A stretch of 64,000 bases of DNA from Simmondsia chinensis (Eukaryota > Streptophyta > Magnoliopsida > Caryophyllales > Simmondsiaceae), in contig JAGTTD010000018.1 in the NCBI GenBank assembly GCA_018398585.1, positions 7,137,501 to 7,201,500 of the forward strand, read 5' to 3'. How positions within the stretch are numbered: the first letter of the stretch is position 1; each line of letters begins with the position of its first letter. The position numbers were made by a program, and so were the translations under genes. The notes under the pieces are model-generated. The model searched no databases. It had not been told where the DNA came from and saw only the letters and a program-made list of their open reading frames with translations. Of this stretch, positions 12,307 to 23,029 are shown piece by piece.

Positions 12307-12595
12307 AATGCCCCCTTTTAGCCATTGGTAATTTTAGATTTCCAATGGGTAAAAAAGATTGCCTGATTTGATCTCCAACGGCTTCAGGGAGCTCGAGAGA
12401 GCACTATTTGATGTTTCATCCTTCTTCGTTACCACGTGTCTGTATGATAGTGAGGGCTTTAAAAATATACTTTTCACTCCGTACTCTCTTCTGATTGTGA
12501 TCAAGCACTTTGAACACTTGCTCTTAGCTTTTGATTCTTCATTCATCTTTGCTAATCTTATACCTAGTGCTCTTAGAATCTTCAAACCACTGAGA

Positions 12596-13202
12596 ATGGA
12601 TCAAATCTCTTATGCTCTTTTTTCTCCCATTCCTCAAGCTAATAACCCTATAGAGTAATTGACCTGCTTGGTTCAATCGGATGTCTCAATGGTCTCAAAT
12701 AGGCTTCAAACCCCCTATTAACCTCAATATCATCAAGGAGTATCTCTTTAAGATGGCTGAGAATAATGAATCATGTGCCCTAGGGCCAATTTCTAACTAA
12801 TCTGAGGGTATCCCTTCTAACAAATTGGGTTTTCCTTGTTTGTATCTATTGATTTCTAGAAAAACAACACACCATCAAAGGGCCAATCTCACATGAATTG
12901 GGTGGACAGCCTTTCGCAGTACATGAATCAGGTACACAACCTTACAGCCTTCTAAAGGCGGATAGCGCCCTTGTTTACTATTGAAGTGAATGTTTTCCTA
13001 CCATGTAATGCATGACAAGTCCGCACTGTAGCGTAGGTCTATACCGTGATGGTTTACAAGATAACCATAGGCAACTCCCTTTGCAGTCTAGGTCCCCTGT
13101 TAATGTGATAATATACCATCACTTTCGAATTCCAAAAAATCCTCTAAGAAAAACTGAAGGATTCCAGTAACATCTCGTAATTCCTTAAGGATCTACAGGC
13201 AT
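12596..13202 (+). pseudogene. 5' part of the antisense ORF of a third T copy
   Basis: ATG at 12596 (DQISYALFSPIPQANNPIE, then a TAA and LVQSNVSMV). It matches 1547 onward and the minus-strand copy starting at 21672. Homology with those copies continues to about 13202 and then stops abruptly at RNase H sequence in the plus orientation, marking an inversion or deletion breakpoint. The 12307-12595 stretch is the leader between polypurine tract and ORF, with no good TATA. Confidence 0.5.
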
Positions 13203-15490
13203 TTGAGTTGTTGCCTAAATGAGTATGAAATCAAATATTCTTATATTGAATAATTGTGTCTATCTCCGTATTACGCGTCTTTAAAGTTAAGACATTACTT
13301 CTTAGCATTTACGATCTATGTGGTTGCTCAGAAAGATGCTCTTAAATATATCTTAGATAGACCCTCAATGAGAGGAAGATTAAATAAGTGGAGCATTGCT
13401 CTAATTCGGTTTGAATTAATCTATGTATTATAAAAGTAAGTAAAGGTTCAAGCTCTAGCATATTTCTTGGCTGACCATCCAAATATTCAAACTAAATCAG
13501 TCCATGAGCCAAGTGAACTCTTGTACCCTTGGAAATTATATTTCGATGGATCAAGGATTAAATCACGTACCAGAGTTTGGATTGTGATTGAATCCCCTAT
13601 GAGGATCATCATTAAGCTTGTTGTTTCCTTGGTTTCAAACAATATGGCTAAATACAAGGCATTGATTATTAGCTTATAAACTCTCCTAAAAATAAGAGTC
13701 TCTAATATAGTTGTGAGAAGAGATTCAAAATTGGTGATTTGCCAAGTAAAAGTGGAATTTCAATGGTTGAGAGACACCTGGAATAAGTATATTTTACTGG
13801 TGCAAGGTATGTTGAGTAAGTTTGATGGCATTCAATTTGAACATATACCTTAAGAATAGAATAAAGCAGCCAATGATCTGGCCCAGTTAGCTTTTGGGTA
13901 CAAATTGCCCAGGATGTGGTGTGAGGAAACTATGGTCATCAAGACCAAGGTCATAGTCTATGATCTCAAGATCACTGAGTCATTTAGCATTGGAAGCAAA
14001 GTAATTACAAGTGAACACTTGGATTGCTTTGAAGCACAATAATTTGTCATAAGTCAATGAGAGGATTGCAGGAAACCCTTGATGGATTACTTCAGAAATC
14101 CTCAGGACTATGTCAAAGATAGAAAAATGAAAATGAAAGCTCATAGATACCATCTTGATGATGAATCTAGAGAGTTATACAAAAGGGACGCTAGTGGAGT
14201 GCTTTCCAAGTTGCAGTGCCAGTGATGGTTGGAGCCCATTAAGAAATTTATGGATCTCATTTAGCTGAGAATAAGTTTCACTGGCTCATCAAAGGTTATG
14301 GCTATTATCGGCTGTCAATGATGGATGACTATGTTAAACATGTCAAAAGGTGTAGAGCATGCCTAAGGCATCAGCATGTACCAAGGGTCCCTGCAGCGGA
14401 GATGCATGCTATTGTTAAACCATGGCCTTTTCAAGGATGGGCAATGGACATTATAGGTAGATCAATACTCCTTCTAGCAAGCAACATTCATACATTCTTA
14501 TGACCACATACTATTTTACAAAATAGGTGGAAGCTAATCCATATAGGAACATGAATCAACAGGATGTGATTAACTTTATTAAAGAATACATCTTATGTAG
14601 GTTTGGAATCCTAGAGACATGATTGTGAACCAAGCTAAAATTCTTTAACGAATCTGAAGTTAAGGTGTTTACTAAGAGTTTCAATATTGAAATTATGCGC
14701 AAGCCAATGGCCAAGCTAAGTCTACCAACATGATTCTAAAGGCCAACCTTGAGAAAATGGTTGAGGATAAACCCAAGGGGTGGCATGAACTGCTACTTGA
14801 TGCTCTTCGATCCTATAGAATGTCCAAACGTCATGCAACTAGTACAACTCCCTTCCATTTAATGTATGGCCATGATGTTGTACTTCTAATGGAAGTCACT
14901 GTTCAGTCTATTAGGTTGGCTCATTAAGGGAGGTTTTCTAAACGTAAATACAAGCAAGCAATGATGGATGAATTGACAAACTTAGGTCAAGTTAGGCTTC
15001 ACGCTCTTCATAAGCTGGAAAGGCAAAAGAAAAGAGTGGCTAAAGGTTATAACGAAAAGGTTAAGCTAAGGTCCTTTGACTTAGGGGACTTAAGTTGGAA
15101 AGTGGTTTTGCCCATTGGCTAGAAAGACTAAATATTTGGGAAGTGGTCCCGAAGTTGGAAGGGTCCATTAAGAGTCATAGAGGTATTTCGAGGAAATGCT
15201 TACTTACTCTAAGATATGCATGGAAGAACTCATCCCAGGGCTATAAATAGAAGGTTCATTAAGAAATATGTGCCTTCAAATTGGGATTCTAATAACGAAG
15301 TTATTAAGTTTACTTTTCCTGAATTGTGGACCCAATTTCAGTATCAATGTCTTGAGGATCAACTTAATGATCCTTAAGTAATTGAAATAAAAACTTATAA
15401 AAGGAACTACCAAACTAAGAGACATTGGAATAAAATAAATATTTCATTAATGATATCAGAAAGAAGTACATGGAAATTACAAATACATGT
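13203..15490 (+). pseudogene. Tat-like gypsy pol fragment T2: RNase H, second RNase H, integrase
   Basis: Begins inside the first RNase H (LDRPSMRGRLNKW near 13360). The archaeal-type RNase H is at 13467-13900 (WKLYFDGSRIKSRT, NNMAKYKALIISL). Integrase follows: YRYHLDDESRELYKRDASGV-like zinc region near 14140-14210, CRACLRHQH near 14350, MDIIGRSI in the core (14440-14460), TSTTPFHLMYGHDVVLLMEVTVQS at 14840-14910, and the C-terminal domain to about 15360. There are many stops. It is the counterpart of 8441-11050 in the opposite orientation. Downstream it meets the antisense ORF tail to tail, as in T1. Confidence 0.75.
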
Positions 15491-17284
15491 AAGTCACTTA
15501 ATATGGCCTAAAACTTCTATATAATCTTACAAAAGTTGAGTCCTAATCCTACCTATGGGCTCCTCTATGGACGTTAATTGGCTGATGGCTTCATTCAACC
15601 ATTAGTCCACTGAGATGGCTTTTTTCTTGAAGGGTCTGTTGATCTTTTTGGGCCTCTGCTACTAGGTTTTCAAGCTCTCCAACTCTTGAGCCTTAAAGGG
15701 TATGTTGTTGCCAAAGAGATGTAAGTTGACCCCTGAGCTGGCTCGACTGTTGCTCCAAGCAATGGACTTGATATCATGGCCTTATTGATTCTAGACATCT
15801 TTGACTGCTTGATGTTCTTCAAAAAGGAGCTATAAACCTCCTAGGCTAGCCTAGCGTTTAAGGTCCCTAATAGCAGGTTAACACTGCCACTTCTGTTGAA
15901 GGAGTGCTGGGACCTCTTGAGAAACTCTAATAAGCACCCTCTCTAATGCCTTGAGCTCCTTTCACAAGGGAAAGAGCTTCTTAATATTTGGTTTTCTCGG
16001 CCAAAGAGAGAACAGGGAGATGCGTTAACTCCCCTAGCCTCTGGAATCTCGGAGGGACGCCTTGGTCCAATTTCTGGAAGGCTACCCCTTGCCCCTATCC
16101 TTTCTAGAGGAGATAAAATCCTCAATGAGATAGGAGGAGGAATGGTCCATGATGGTGTGACGTGATTGAGGCAACATCAGAAATGTCAGAATTGAACTTC
16201 AACTTTGGAATCAAACCAAAGTAGAAAGGTCAATACTCACCTTTAAAACCTCAATTAGAGGGAGCTACTGCTAGTACCTCAACCATAGGGACACCTTCCT
16301 TAAGCGGAACCTCTGAAAAATGAGACTTAGTTGTTAGGACCAACTCATGTATTAGGTATTAAAAATCCATAAACCAAAGTAAGAGATGATACCTTCGTGA
16401 ATCTCTACAATGGTGATTAAGGGCATTCCTGGAAATAGGAAAGGCCAATACCTCTAGTTGAGAGACTCTAGCTCTTCTTTTTCTCACTAGCTATGAAATT
16501 GGTACTTCCTCTTCATCTTCTTCTTCTTCTTCTTCCAGTGCCTAAGTGACCCTGGTTGGAAGGGTAGGAAGAACTCTTCCTCGGGTTCTCTTCCTTATAC
16601 CACCAACCTTAGGGGCTAGCATGGTAGCTTCTAGAGGAAATTCTTCCCAAAGCATCCTGGTGAAACTCTGAGTATTCCTCAGGGTTCTCTAAGTAGCGAA
16701 AGTTGTAAAGAAACTAGAATTATGTTGGTATTCTCTCAGGTCATTGGGTACATATTGGAGCTTCTTAGGCTAGTTACTCACCTTTTTTTCGAGAATTCTT
16801 AGTGACCCAAGTACACACGACTCTGCAATTGAGTGCCTATAGACTCTTAAAGGGATGCACAATGTTACTTGACAGCTTTTGTTTTTTGGGGAAAGCTTTT
16901 GGAACTTGAAAGTTGGTTATACAGCTGAATTAACAAGGGACCTAGAATAGAGGTGAAATCATGTGACCACTTTGTAAACCATCATGGTATAGACCTATGC
17001 TACCATGCGGACTTACTATGCATTAAAACAGTGAGGTAAAGGCATTTCACCTTTTTCCCTAGGAATGCATTCATTAGGTGTCATTACAACGGTAGAAGGA
17101 CATGACTTTGTGCACCTAATTCATGCACAGTGAAAGGTTATCCACCTAATTCATGGAGGGCATATTCATCACTAGTTTGTAGTACTCCAGGAGGAATACC
17201 CACAAGCATAGTAACAAACAAGGAAAACCCTAGTTTGTCAAAAGGGATATCCTCAGAAAGGTCAAGATTGATGCTAGGGCACAT
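15491..17284 (-). pseudogene. Antisense ORF of T2, 3' portion
   Basis: Minus-strand copy of the extra ORF, matching 1700-3540. The best landmark is the acidic run EEEEEEDEEEVPIS and basic VRKRRARVSQ near 16540-16450. The tail to 15491 probably contains its 3' end and an AT-rich 3' untranslated part. It holds several stops. Element N inserted into it at 17285, separating it from its 5' part at 21487-21672. Confidence 0.55.
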
Positions 17285-17289
17285 GGTTC

Positions 17290-17723
17290 TGTTACGAATT
17301 AATAAATTTCACTTGTAATACATTTTAATTTCTTAGTATTACTTTTAATTAGAGTCTTTATGATGTAATAACAACTTAGGAGTACCGAAAAAAATTGAAT
17401 TAGGTGCCAAAAGAATGCAGTTTCCCCACTGTTAGCATGTGTAGGTCTGTGCTGCACTTAGGCGGGAAAAGCAGTTAAGTTTCTGGTGTTTGGGGCGGGA
17501 ATTGCAACTGAAAGTTAGGCCTAAATGCAATGTACCCATTTATGTATAAATTAGGAGCTTAAGGTGTAATTTCATCATCCAAGAAATTAATACAATCTTA
17601 TTCCTAAGGGAAAATTCTAATTTCTCATCCCCTTATCTATTTTTCTCATCTATTTCACTTCTTCTCTCATCTTTAACTCTCTTCTACAAGGTTAGACTTC
17701 CAAATCGATTTTGGAAGCTAACA
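17290..17723 (+). repeat. 5' LTR of element N
   Basis: 434 bp, TGTTACGAAT...GGAAGCTAACA. It includes TTATGTATAAATTAGG, a TATA-like box, and a pyrimidine-rich 3' half. Confidence 0.92.
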
Positions 17724-17725
17724 AT

Positions 17726-17737
17726 TGGTATCAGAGC
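17726..17737 (+). promoter_or_regulatory. Primer binding site of element N
   Basis: TGGTATCAGAGC is complementary to the 3' end of initiator tRNA-Met, the usual primer of many plant LTR elements. It lies 2 bases after the LTR. Confidence 0.9.
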
Positions 17738-17768
17738 TTGGCAATTAAAAAAATCAAAACAAAAATAT

Positions 17769-20700
17769 ATGATGGAAGGTGTGCGAACCAGATCAGGAGC
17801 TGGTGGTGCAATAGTTGCTGCTATTGTGACAGAATCTTGTGTGAATACACCTTCTAATCACCACAAGGAACTGAGTGACAAGTTCGAACAATTGAACACT
17901 AGGTTTGATCGGCAGGATATTAAGTTTGAACAACAAAATGATAACATCCAACAAATACTGAAATTGTTGATGGATAAGGATGCACGGTTACAACAAATTG
18001 AAGAGAAAATTGAAAAGCTGCAAGATCAGGTGAATAAGCAAAAAGAATCAAGTGTTGAAGCTGTTTTGAAGCCGGCTAGTCAGGTCTTTCCTCAATCGAG
18101 ATTTGATCAGCAGCAGACCCGAGCAGAACAGACCAATGCAGCAGTTCTGGATCGAGGAAAATCACCTGAAGTTCAGATAGGTGTTGGGCAATCAACCAAC
18201 ATCAGATCAGCAGAGTTCCAGCCTATGCAACATGATCTTGAGGTGGAGGATCAAATTCGGGTTTCTAACCGTGAGCCGACCCGATCTACAGCAGCTCCAA
18301 TCCAACTTGACAGCCAGCCGCAGCAGTCTGTTCTTCATCCAAACATTGCAACTAATGAGGTGGAATATGTTGTTAGACCACCAGAGCGATCTTTTCAGCG
18401 AAGATCTGAGTCTAATGACAATATTCTTGGTGGTAGAAGTGGCTCGTACAGGCAGCCAAGGGTGGAGATCAACCCTTTCGATGGAAAGCAACCGGAGTCG
18501 TGGTTAAGGAGGTGTGATCGGTTCTTCTTATACTACAACATACCGGAGGAGGAGAAACTCCAACTCGCAGCAGTACATTTACATGGAGATCACGAGGTTT
18601 GGTATTATAGCTTGTTAAAATCCAAATCAAATCTTTCTTGGGGACAGTTCGTAAAAGAGATGTGTGAGTGATATGGAGAAGGAGAATCAACCGATGTTGT
18701 GGATAGCTTTAATAAGTTGGTCCAAACATCAACCGTGAGAGAGTATATGCTCAGATTTGAGAATTTGAGAGCCAATTTGATGTTCGTCCTGACCATTGCT
18801 CCCGAAGATGCCGAATCCTATTATGTTTCTTGCTTTGTGAGTGGACTTAAGCCTAGGATCAAGAATATGGTGAAAGCCATTGGTCCTAAGACTTTGTCAA
18901 GTGCCTACAACAAGGCAAAGTTGATAAAAGCTACTCAAGTTCAACCAAATGACAAAAATAAGCAGCACAACAATGAAATTAGAGTGGCACAGCACAGGAG
19001 TTCAGGCAACGGTTTTAAGCATGCTGTTGACACTAGTGCAGCAAGGCTGTGTTTTCGTTGCAACCAACCCTACCAGCCCGGACATAGGTGCAAATCTCAA
19101 ACACTTAAATATGCAAAGGGAGTCCGAGTTCCCGCCAAAACTGACAGCACAGATTCAGATGTAGAAGAGGATGGAACCGAACGCATTTTACAAGAAAACT
19201 CAAGCCATGATGAGGTCAAGATATCCATGAAAGCTCTAACCGGAAGTGGAGCTCATAACACAATCAAAATCAAGGGACGGGCTGGAAAATACTCCATTAT
19301 TATCCTCATTGATAGTGGAAGCACTCACAGTTTCGTTGACCCGAAGTTGATTAAGAAGGTCAAGCACGAAATGACAAAAACTCATCCCTTGGAGGTAATG
19401 GTGGCTAATGGTAATTCTCTAACCACTAAAAATAAGTGCATAGCATTCCCATGGTCTATGCAAAACCATCAATTCACTTTCAACTTTAGAGTTCTTCCCT
19501 TGGGAGGTTACGATATGGTGCTCGGGGTAGATTGGATGAGAACCTTCAACCCGGTTGTGTTTGATTTTGACAAAATGACCGTGGCATTTGAGGTCCAAGG
19601 CATCAAAGTATCCTTGCAAGGCATGTCCGAGGAAGCTCAACTCAAGTTGATGGATGGGAAACGTGTACAAGGTAGAGTCAAGAAGAAGGCAATGCAATGG
19701 CTGGAACACTTGTTCATGATTAGGCCGGTAGGACAGGGGCCACTGGAGGCAATTGAAGGAGAAGAGGTCCCAGGTAGTAAACGCGAGCTGGATGTACTTG
19801 AAGTTGAACGAGATGATTCTTTGCGAGAACCAGAGTCTCTTGATGGAATTAAGGTACAATATGACACACATCCGGAATGGGAAGATGATTTTCATGTCAT
19901 GAAAATGTTAAAGAATGAAAAAAGCAAAATGAAGAAGAATCACCTCAACAACTCATTAAAAGATTATTGGAACGCAAAGGAGATCACAAAAAAGAAGTTG
20001 AAGCTTAAGGATGGGTGGCAGCCTAAGAGGTCTGATACTCAACAAGAATTGATTCAAGATGCTGCTCTCACTGAGGTATGTGCTGAAAAATCAGATCCGA
20101 ATATACAGGTGGGTGTACATGGGTTGATTGCAACAGAACCTGAAATTCCAACTAAAAATACTGAGATCATTGCCGAAATATCACTAAACGCATCCCCACA
20201 TCTACTAAGCGTCATTCATTGGCAGGGTTACAGGCAAAATCAAAGTGATTTCACCACTGGGCAATATCTTCATGTTGGAAAATCAGTTGTTCCTGCTGCA
20301 TTAACATTAAATAGCGATCAGAATATGCCAGAGTCCACTTTTTGGCGAGCTGGAGCATTAACTCAGGACCAAAACAACATTAACTTGGTGACTTTGCAAG
20401 GATCCTTGCGTGAAGTAAGCAGTTACGTAGGTGTAGTGGCAAAAATGCACTATCGGCATGCCGATCGGCAAGTTCGGAGTGGTTTATTCCTTTATGAGAG
20501 GGACAAGGTGACGTATCCAAATGCAAGATCATGTGTTAAGTCGCCCCCTGACCCGAGAGAAGATTTTCAAGCTAATATGCAATCAAAACAAGTTGATTTT
20601 CTGTAGGAGAAGCTGAATCAAGTTGCCACGGGTTGCTTCCAAGCCCAGCTGAGTCCAGAAAACATTTCGGGTCTAAAGCTTGAGCTTGGGCTTGTTGTTA

Positions 20701-21017
20701 CGGTTAAGACCTTCAAACTCTATGGCATCCGGCACCTTAGGAGCTTACATAAGGATTTAGAGGACCTTATGATAACACATTGCAATTGGTAGGACGTTGC
20801 TACTGGGTCTTTGGCCATCCAAGTCATGAGCAGAACTGCTGGAGCACATAGAATCCTGCTGCTGCAACCGGATTTAGTCAGATCAAAGAAGATGCTGCAG
20901 CTCAACAACAAGAAGATTCACGAAGTACTAGCCACTTGGAGCAACTTAAGTGAGAACTTCACCACTTGGGAAGACTACAATTTCTTAAAGAGTCAATTTC
21001 CAAGTTTCACTTCTTGA
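17769..21017 (+). CDS. gag-protease-unknown fusion polyprotein of element N (three in-frame stops)
   Basis: A single reading frame of 1083 codons is broken only by TGA at 18669, TAG at 20604 and TAG at 20790. Order: an N-terminal coiled-coil region (about codons 35-95, repeated KFEQ/QQNDNIQQ-type heptads); gag capsid (WLRRCDRFFLYYNIPEEEK to GLKPRIKNMVKA); zinc knuckle CFRCNQPYQPGHRCK (about 19051-19095, CX2CX7HXC spacing); and protease ILIDSGSTHSFVDPKL (19304-19350) with the downstream GYDMVLGVDWM. From about 19740 to 20870 the sequence matches nothing I recognise where RT, RNase H and integrase should be. The last 45 codons (IHEVLATW...NFLKSQFPSF) resemble the chromodomain-like integrase tail of elements A and E. 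The gag product could still be made if the first TGA is read through or started downstream. Confidence 0.8.
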
Positions 21018-21033
21018 GGATAAGAAGATTCTC

Positions 21034-21046
21034 AAGGGGGAGGGAA
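21034..21046 (+). promoter_or_regulatory. Polypurine tract of element N
   Basis: AAGGGGGAGGGAA directly precedes the 3' LTR and would prime plus-strand synthesis. Confidence 0.8.
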
Positions 21047-21481
21047 TGTTATGAATTAATAAATTTCACTTGTAATACATTTTAATTTCTTAGTATTACT
21101 TTTAATTAGAGTCTTTATGATGTAATAACAACTTAGGAGTACTGAAAAAAAATTGAATTAGGCGCCAAAAGAATGCAGTTTCCCCACAGTTAGCATGTGC
21201 AGGTCTGTGCTGCACTTAGGCGGGAAAAGCAGTTAAGTTTCTGGTGTTTGGGGCCGGAATTGCAGCTGAAAGCTAGGCCTAAATGCAATGTACCCATTTG
21301 TGTATAAATTGGGAGCTTAAGGTGTAATTTCATCATCCAAGAAATTAATACAATCTTATTCCTAAGGGAAAATTCCAATTTCTCATCCCCTTCTCTATTT
21401 TTCTCATCTATTTCACTTCTTCTCTCATCTTTAACTCTCTTCTACAAGGTTAGACTTCCAAATCGATTTTGGAAGCTAACA
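21047..21481 (+). repeat. 3' LTR of element N
   Basis: 435 bp, TGTTATGAAT...GGAAGCTAACA. It is nearly identical to the 5' LTR; 10 of the 12 hand-counted substitutions are at C/T or A/G sites. Confidence 0.92.
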
Positions 21482-21486
21482 GGTTC

Positions 21487-21672
21487 AAAGGAAGGAGAAG
21501 GATCATTCTCAGTCATCCAAGGAAGATCTTCCTCACTGTTTTTAAGGTCAATGGGGTTTTGGAGTTTATCTAGAACCATTGAAACATTTGATTGAACCAA
21601 ACATGTCAATTGCTTTATACGGCTGTCAGCTTGAGGGAAGGGGGTAGAAAGAGCATAGGTAATTCGAGCCAT
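21487..21672 (-). pseudogene. 5' portion of the antisense ORF of T2
   Basis: ATG at 21672 reading leftward: MARITYALSTPFPQADSRIK, then LTCLVQSNVSMVLDKLQNP. It is open until the element N insertion point, making it the best preserved start of this ORF in the window. It continues at 17284. The 21673-21953 stretch is its leader and holds no clear TATA box. Confidence 0.55.
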
Positions 21673-21953
21673 TATCAGTAGTTTAAAGGATTTTAAAAGC
21701 TCTAAGGATGAAATTAGCAATAGAGAGCAAAGGTACAAAAGCTAAGAGCAAGTGTTAGAACGCTTTATCACAATGGAAAGAGAGCACAGAACGAAAAGTA
21801 AATATTTTCGAAGCTCTTACTGCCATATTCACAGACATGAGGGAACGAAGAAAGCTAAAACATCAAACGGTGCTCTTTCAAGCTCCCTTTAGCCGTTAGA
21901 GGTCAAATCAGGCAAATGTTTTACCTGTTGGAAATCTGAAATTACCAACGGCT

Positions 21954-21967
21954 CAAAGGGAGGCATT
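21954..21967 (+). promoter_or_regulatory. Polypurine tract of T2
   Basis: CAAAGGGAGGCATT directly before the LTR start TGTTTACACC. The equivalent purine run is present beside the other two LTR copies, which fixes the orientation of the family and shows that the extra ORF is antisense. Confidence 0.65.
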
Positions 21968-22438
21968 TGTTTACACCCCAAACTCGAGAGAGTTGGGACA
22001 ACACCATTTTAAGGTAGAATGTCACGTGTTTATCACGTGAGGCCATCCTCGAGGGATGTGAAACAATTATGTCTCGTGCCCAGTTGCTTGAAGAGTTAAA
22101 ATCACTTTTAAGGGTATCAACCATTTAAGATGGTTAAAGTGGAAAAAAAGGCTCAAGCTCGAGGAACTTTCAGGAAGGCTGCAAGATAGGTAGTTCTAAA
22201 GCTTGAGATAGTTACTTGGAGCATAATTCCAAATACATGGATCTCAAGTCTATCCCACAGAACTTGGGGCATCTAGAAGGGACTCCAACGAGTTATGCAA
22301 ATGTGAGGCTTCTAGAAAGAAGCTCGGAATACATTTTTAGGGCATGACCAATACCCATTCAGCACGCCAAAGAAGCATTGAGGCAGACTTGGGAAGGAAA
22401 TGCCGAAGTAATAGGATGCAGCAATTATTTCCCTTTTT

Positions 22439-22446
22439 TATAAATA
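22439..22446 (+). promoter_or_regulatory. LTR promoter TATA box of T2
   Basis: TATAAATA followed by AGAG. The same motif in the same LTR position occurs in the 11051-12306 copy, with a weaker form (TATAATTA) in the 1-1247 copy. This orientation supports the LTR sense assigned from the polypurine tract. Confidence 0.5.
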
Positions 22447-23029
22447 AGAGATATTAGTGTAGTTGTAAAGTTTCCAGCACCACAATACAAACTTCTTTAA
22501 GTTTTTTTAAGCACACTTGTGTTTTTTACCTAAAAGTAGCATAACTAAGCCTAGCTTATCATAGTATAGATCATATTCTCACTTGCTTTCTTCAGGGCAA
22601 TACAATACTTCGGGTTTTAGGCATGAAGTATTTATTTTAATATGTTCCGACAATCGACGAGTTGAGAATTGAGGCATTGGTTTACAGGTTTGACAGCCAA
22701 GGCTTAACCATGGTTGTATTGGACTTAACATCAGTGTCACTTCTTAATAAGTCTAGTGAACTTAGGTTTTTATTGTTGTTTAAGGGCTTTGATTGCATAG
22801 GCTTGACCTTGATTGCATTGGTTCCTCATCTAATAACCCAAATATGGTTTACCCCATCTTGATCTTATCAAACTCTAACTCATTCAAGTTATTACAAGTC
22901 AAAGGTGTCAGGTCTAAAAAATGATTGACTCAAGCACTCGGGCTTGTAAGTGGACTACTGAGCTCTTGTGGTTGTCTCCACCCTGGTTTCTAACTTTTAA
23001 GTGTATGACGAATGGCGTCTGTGTGCTTA

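Larger units (their letters stand above)
17285..21486 (+). mobile_element. Non-autonomous Ty3/gypsy LTR retrotransposon N, with target duplication
   Basis: A complete LTR element of 4192 bp (17290-21481) flanked by a perfect 5-bp duplication GGTTC (17285-17289 and 21482-21486). The interrupted T2 ORF resumes on either side. LTRs are 17290-17723 and 21047-21481. The primer site TGGTATCAGAGC is at 17726-17737 and the polypurine tract AAGGGGGAGGGA at about 21034-21045. The internal region carries gag, zinc knuckle and protease, then unknown sequence, then a short integrase-tail-like end. It has no RT, RNase H or integrase core. LTRs differ by 12 substitutions and one indel by hand count (about 2.8%), so it is the youngest LTR element whose LTR pair I could compare here. 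Confidence 0.92.
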
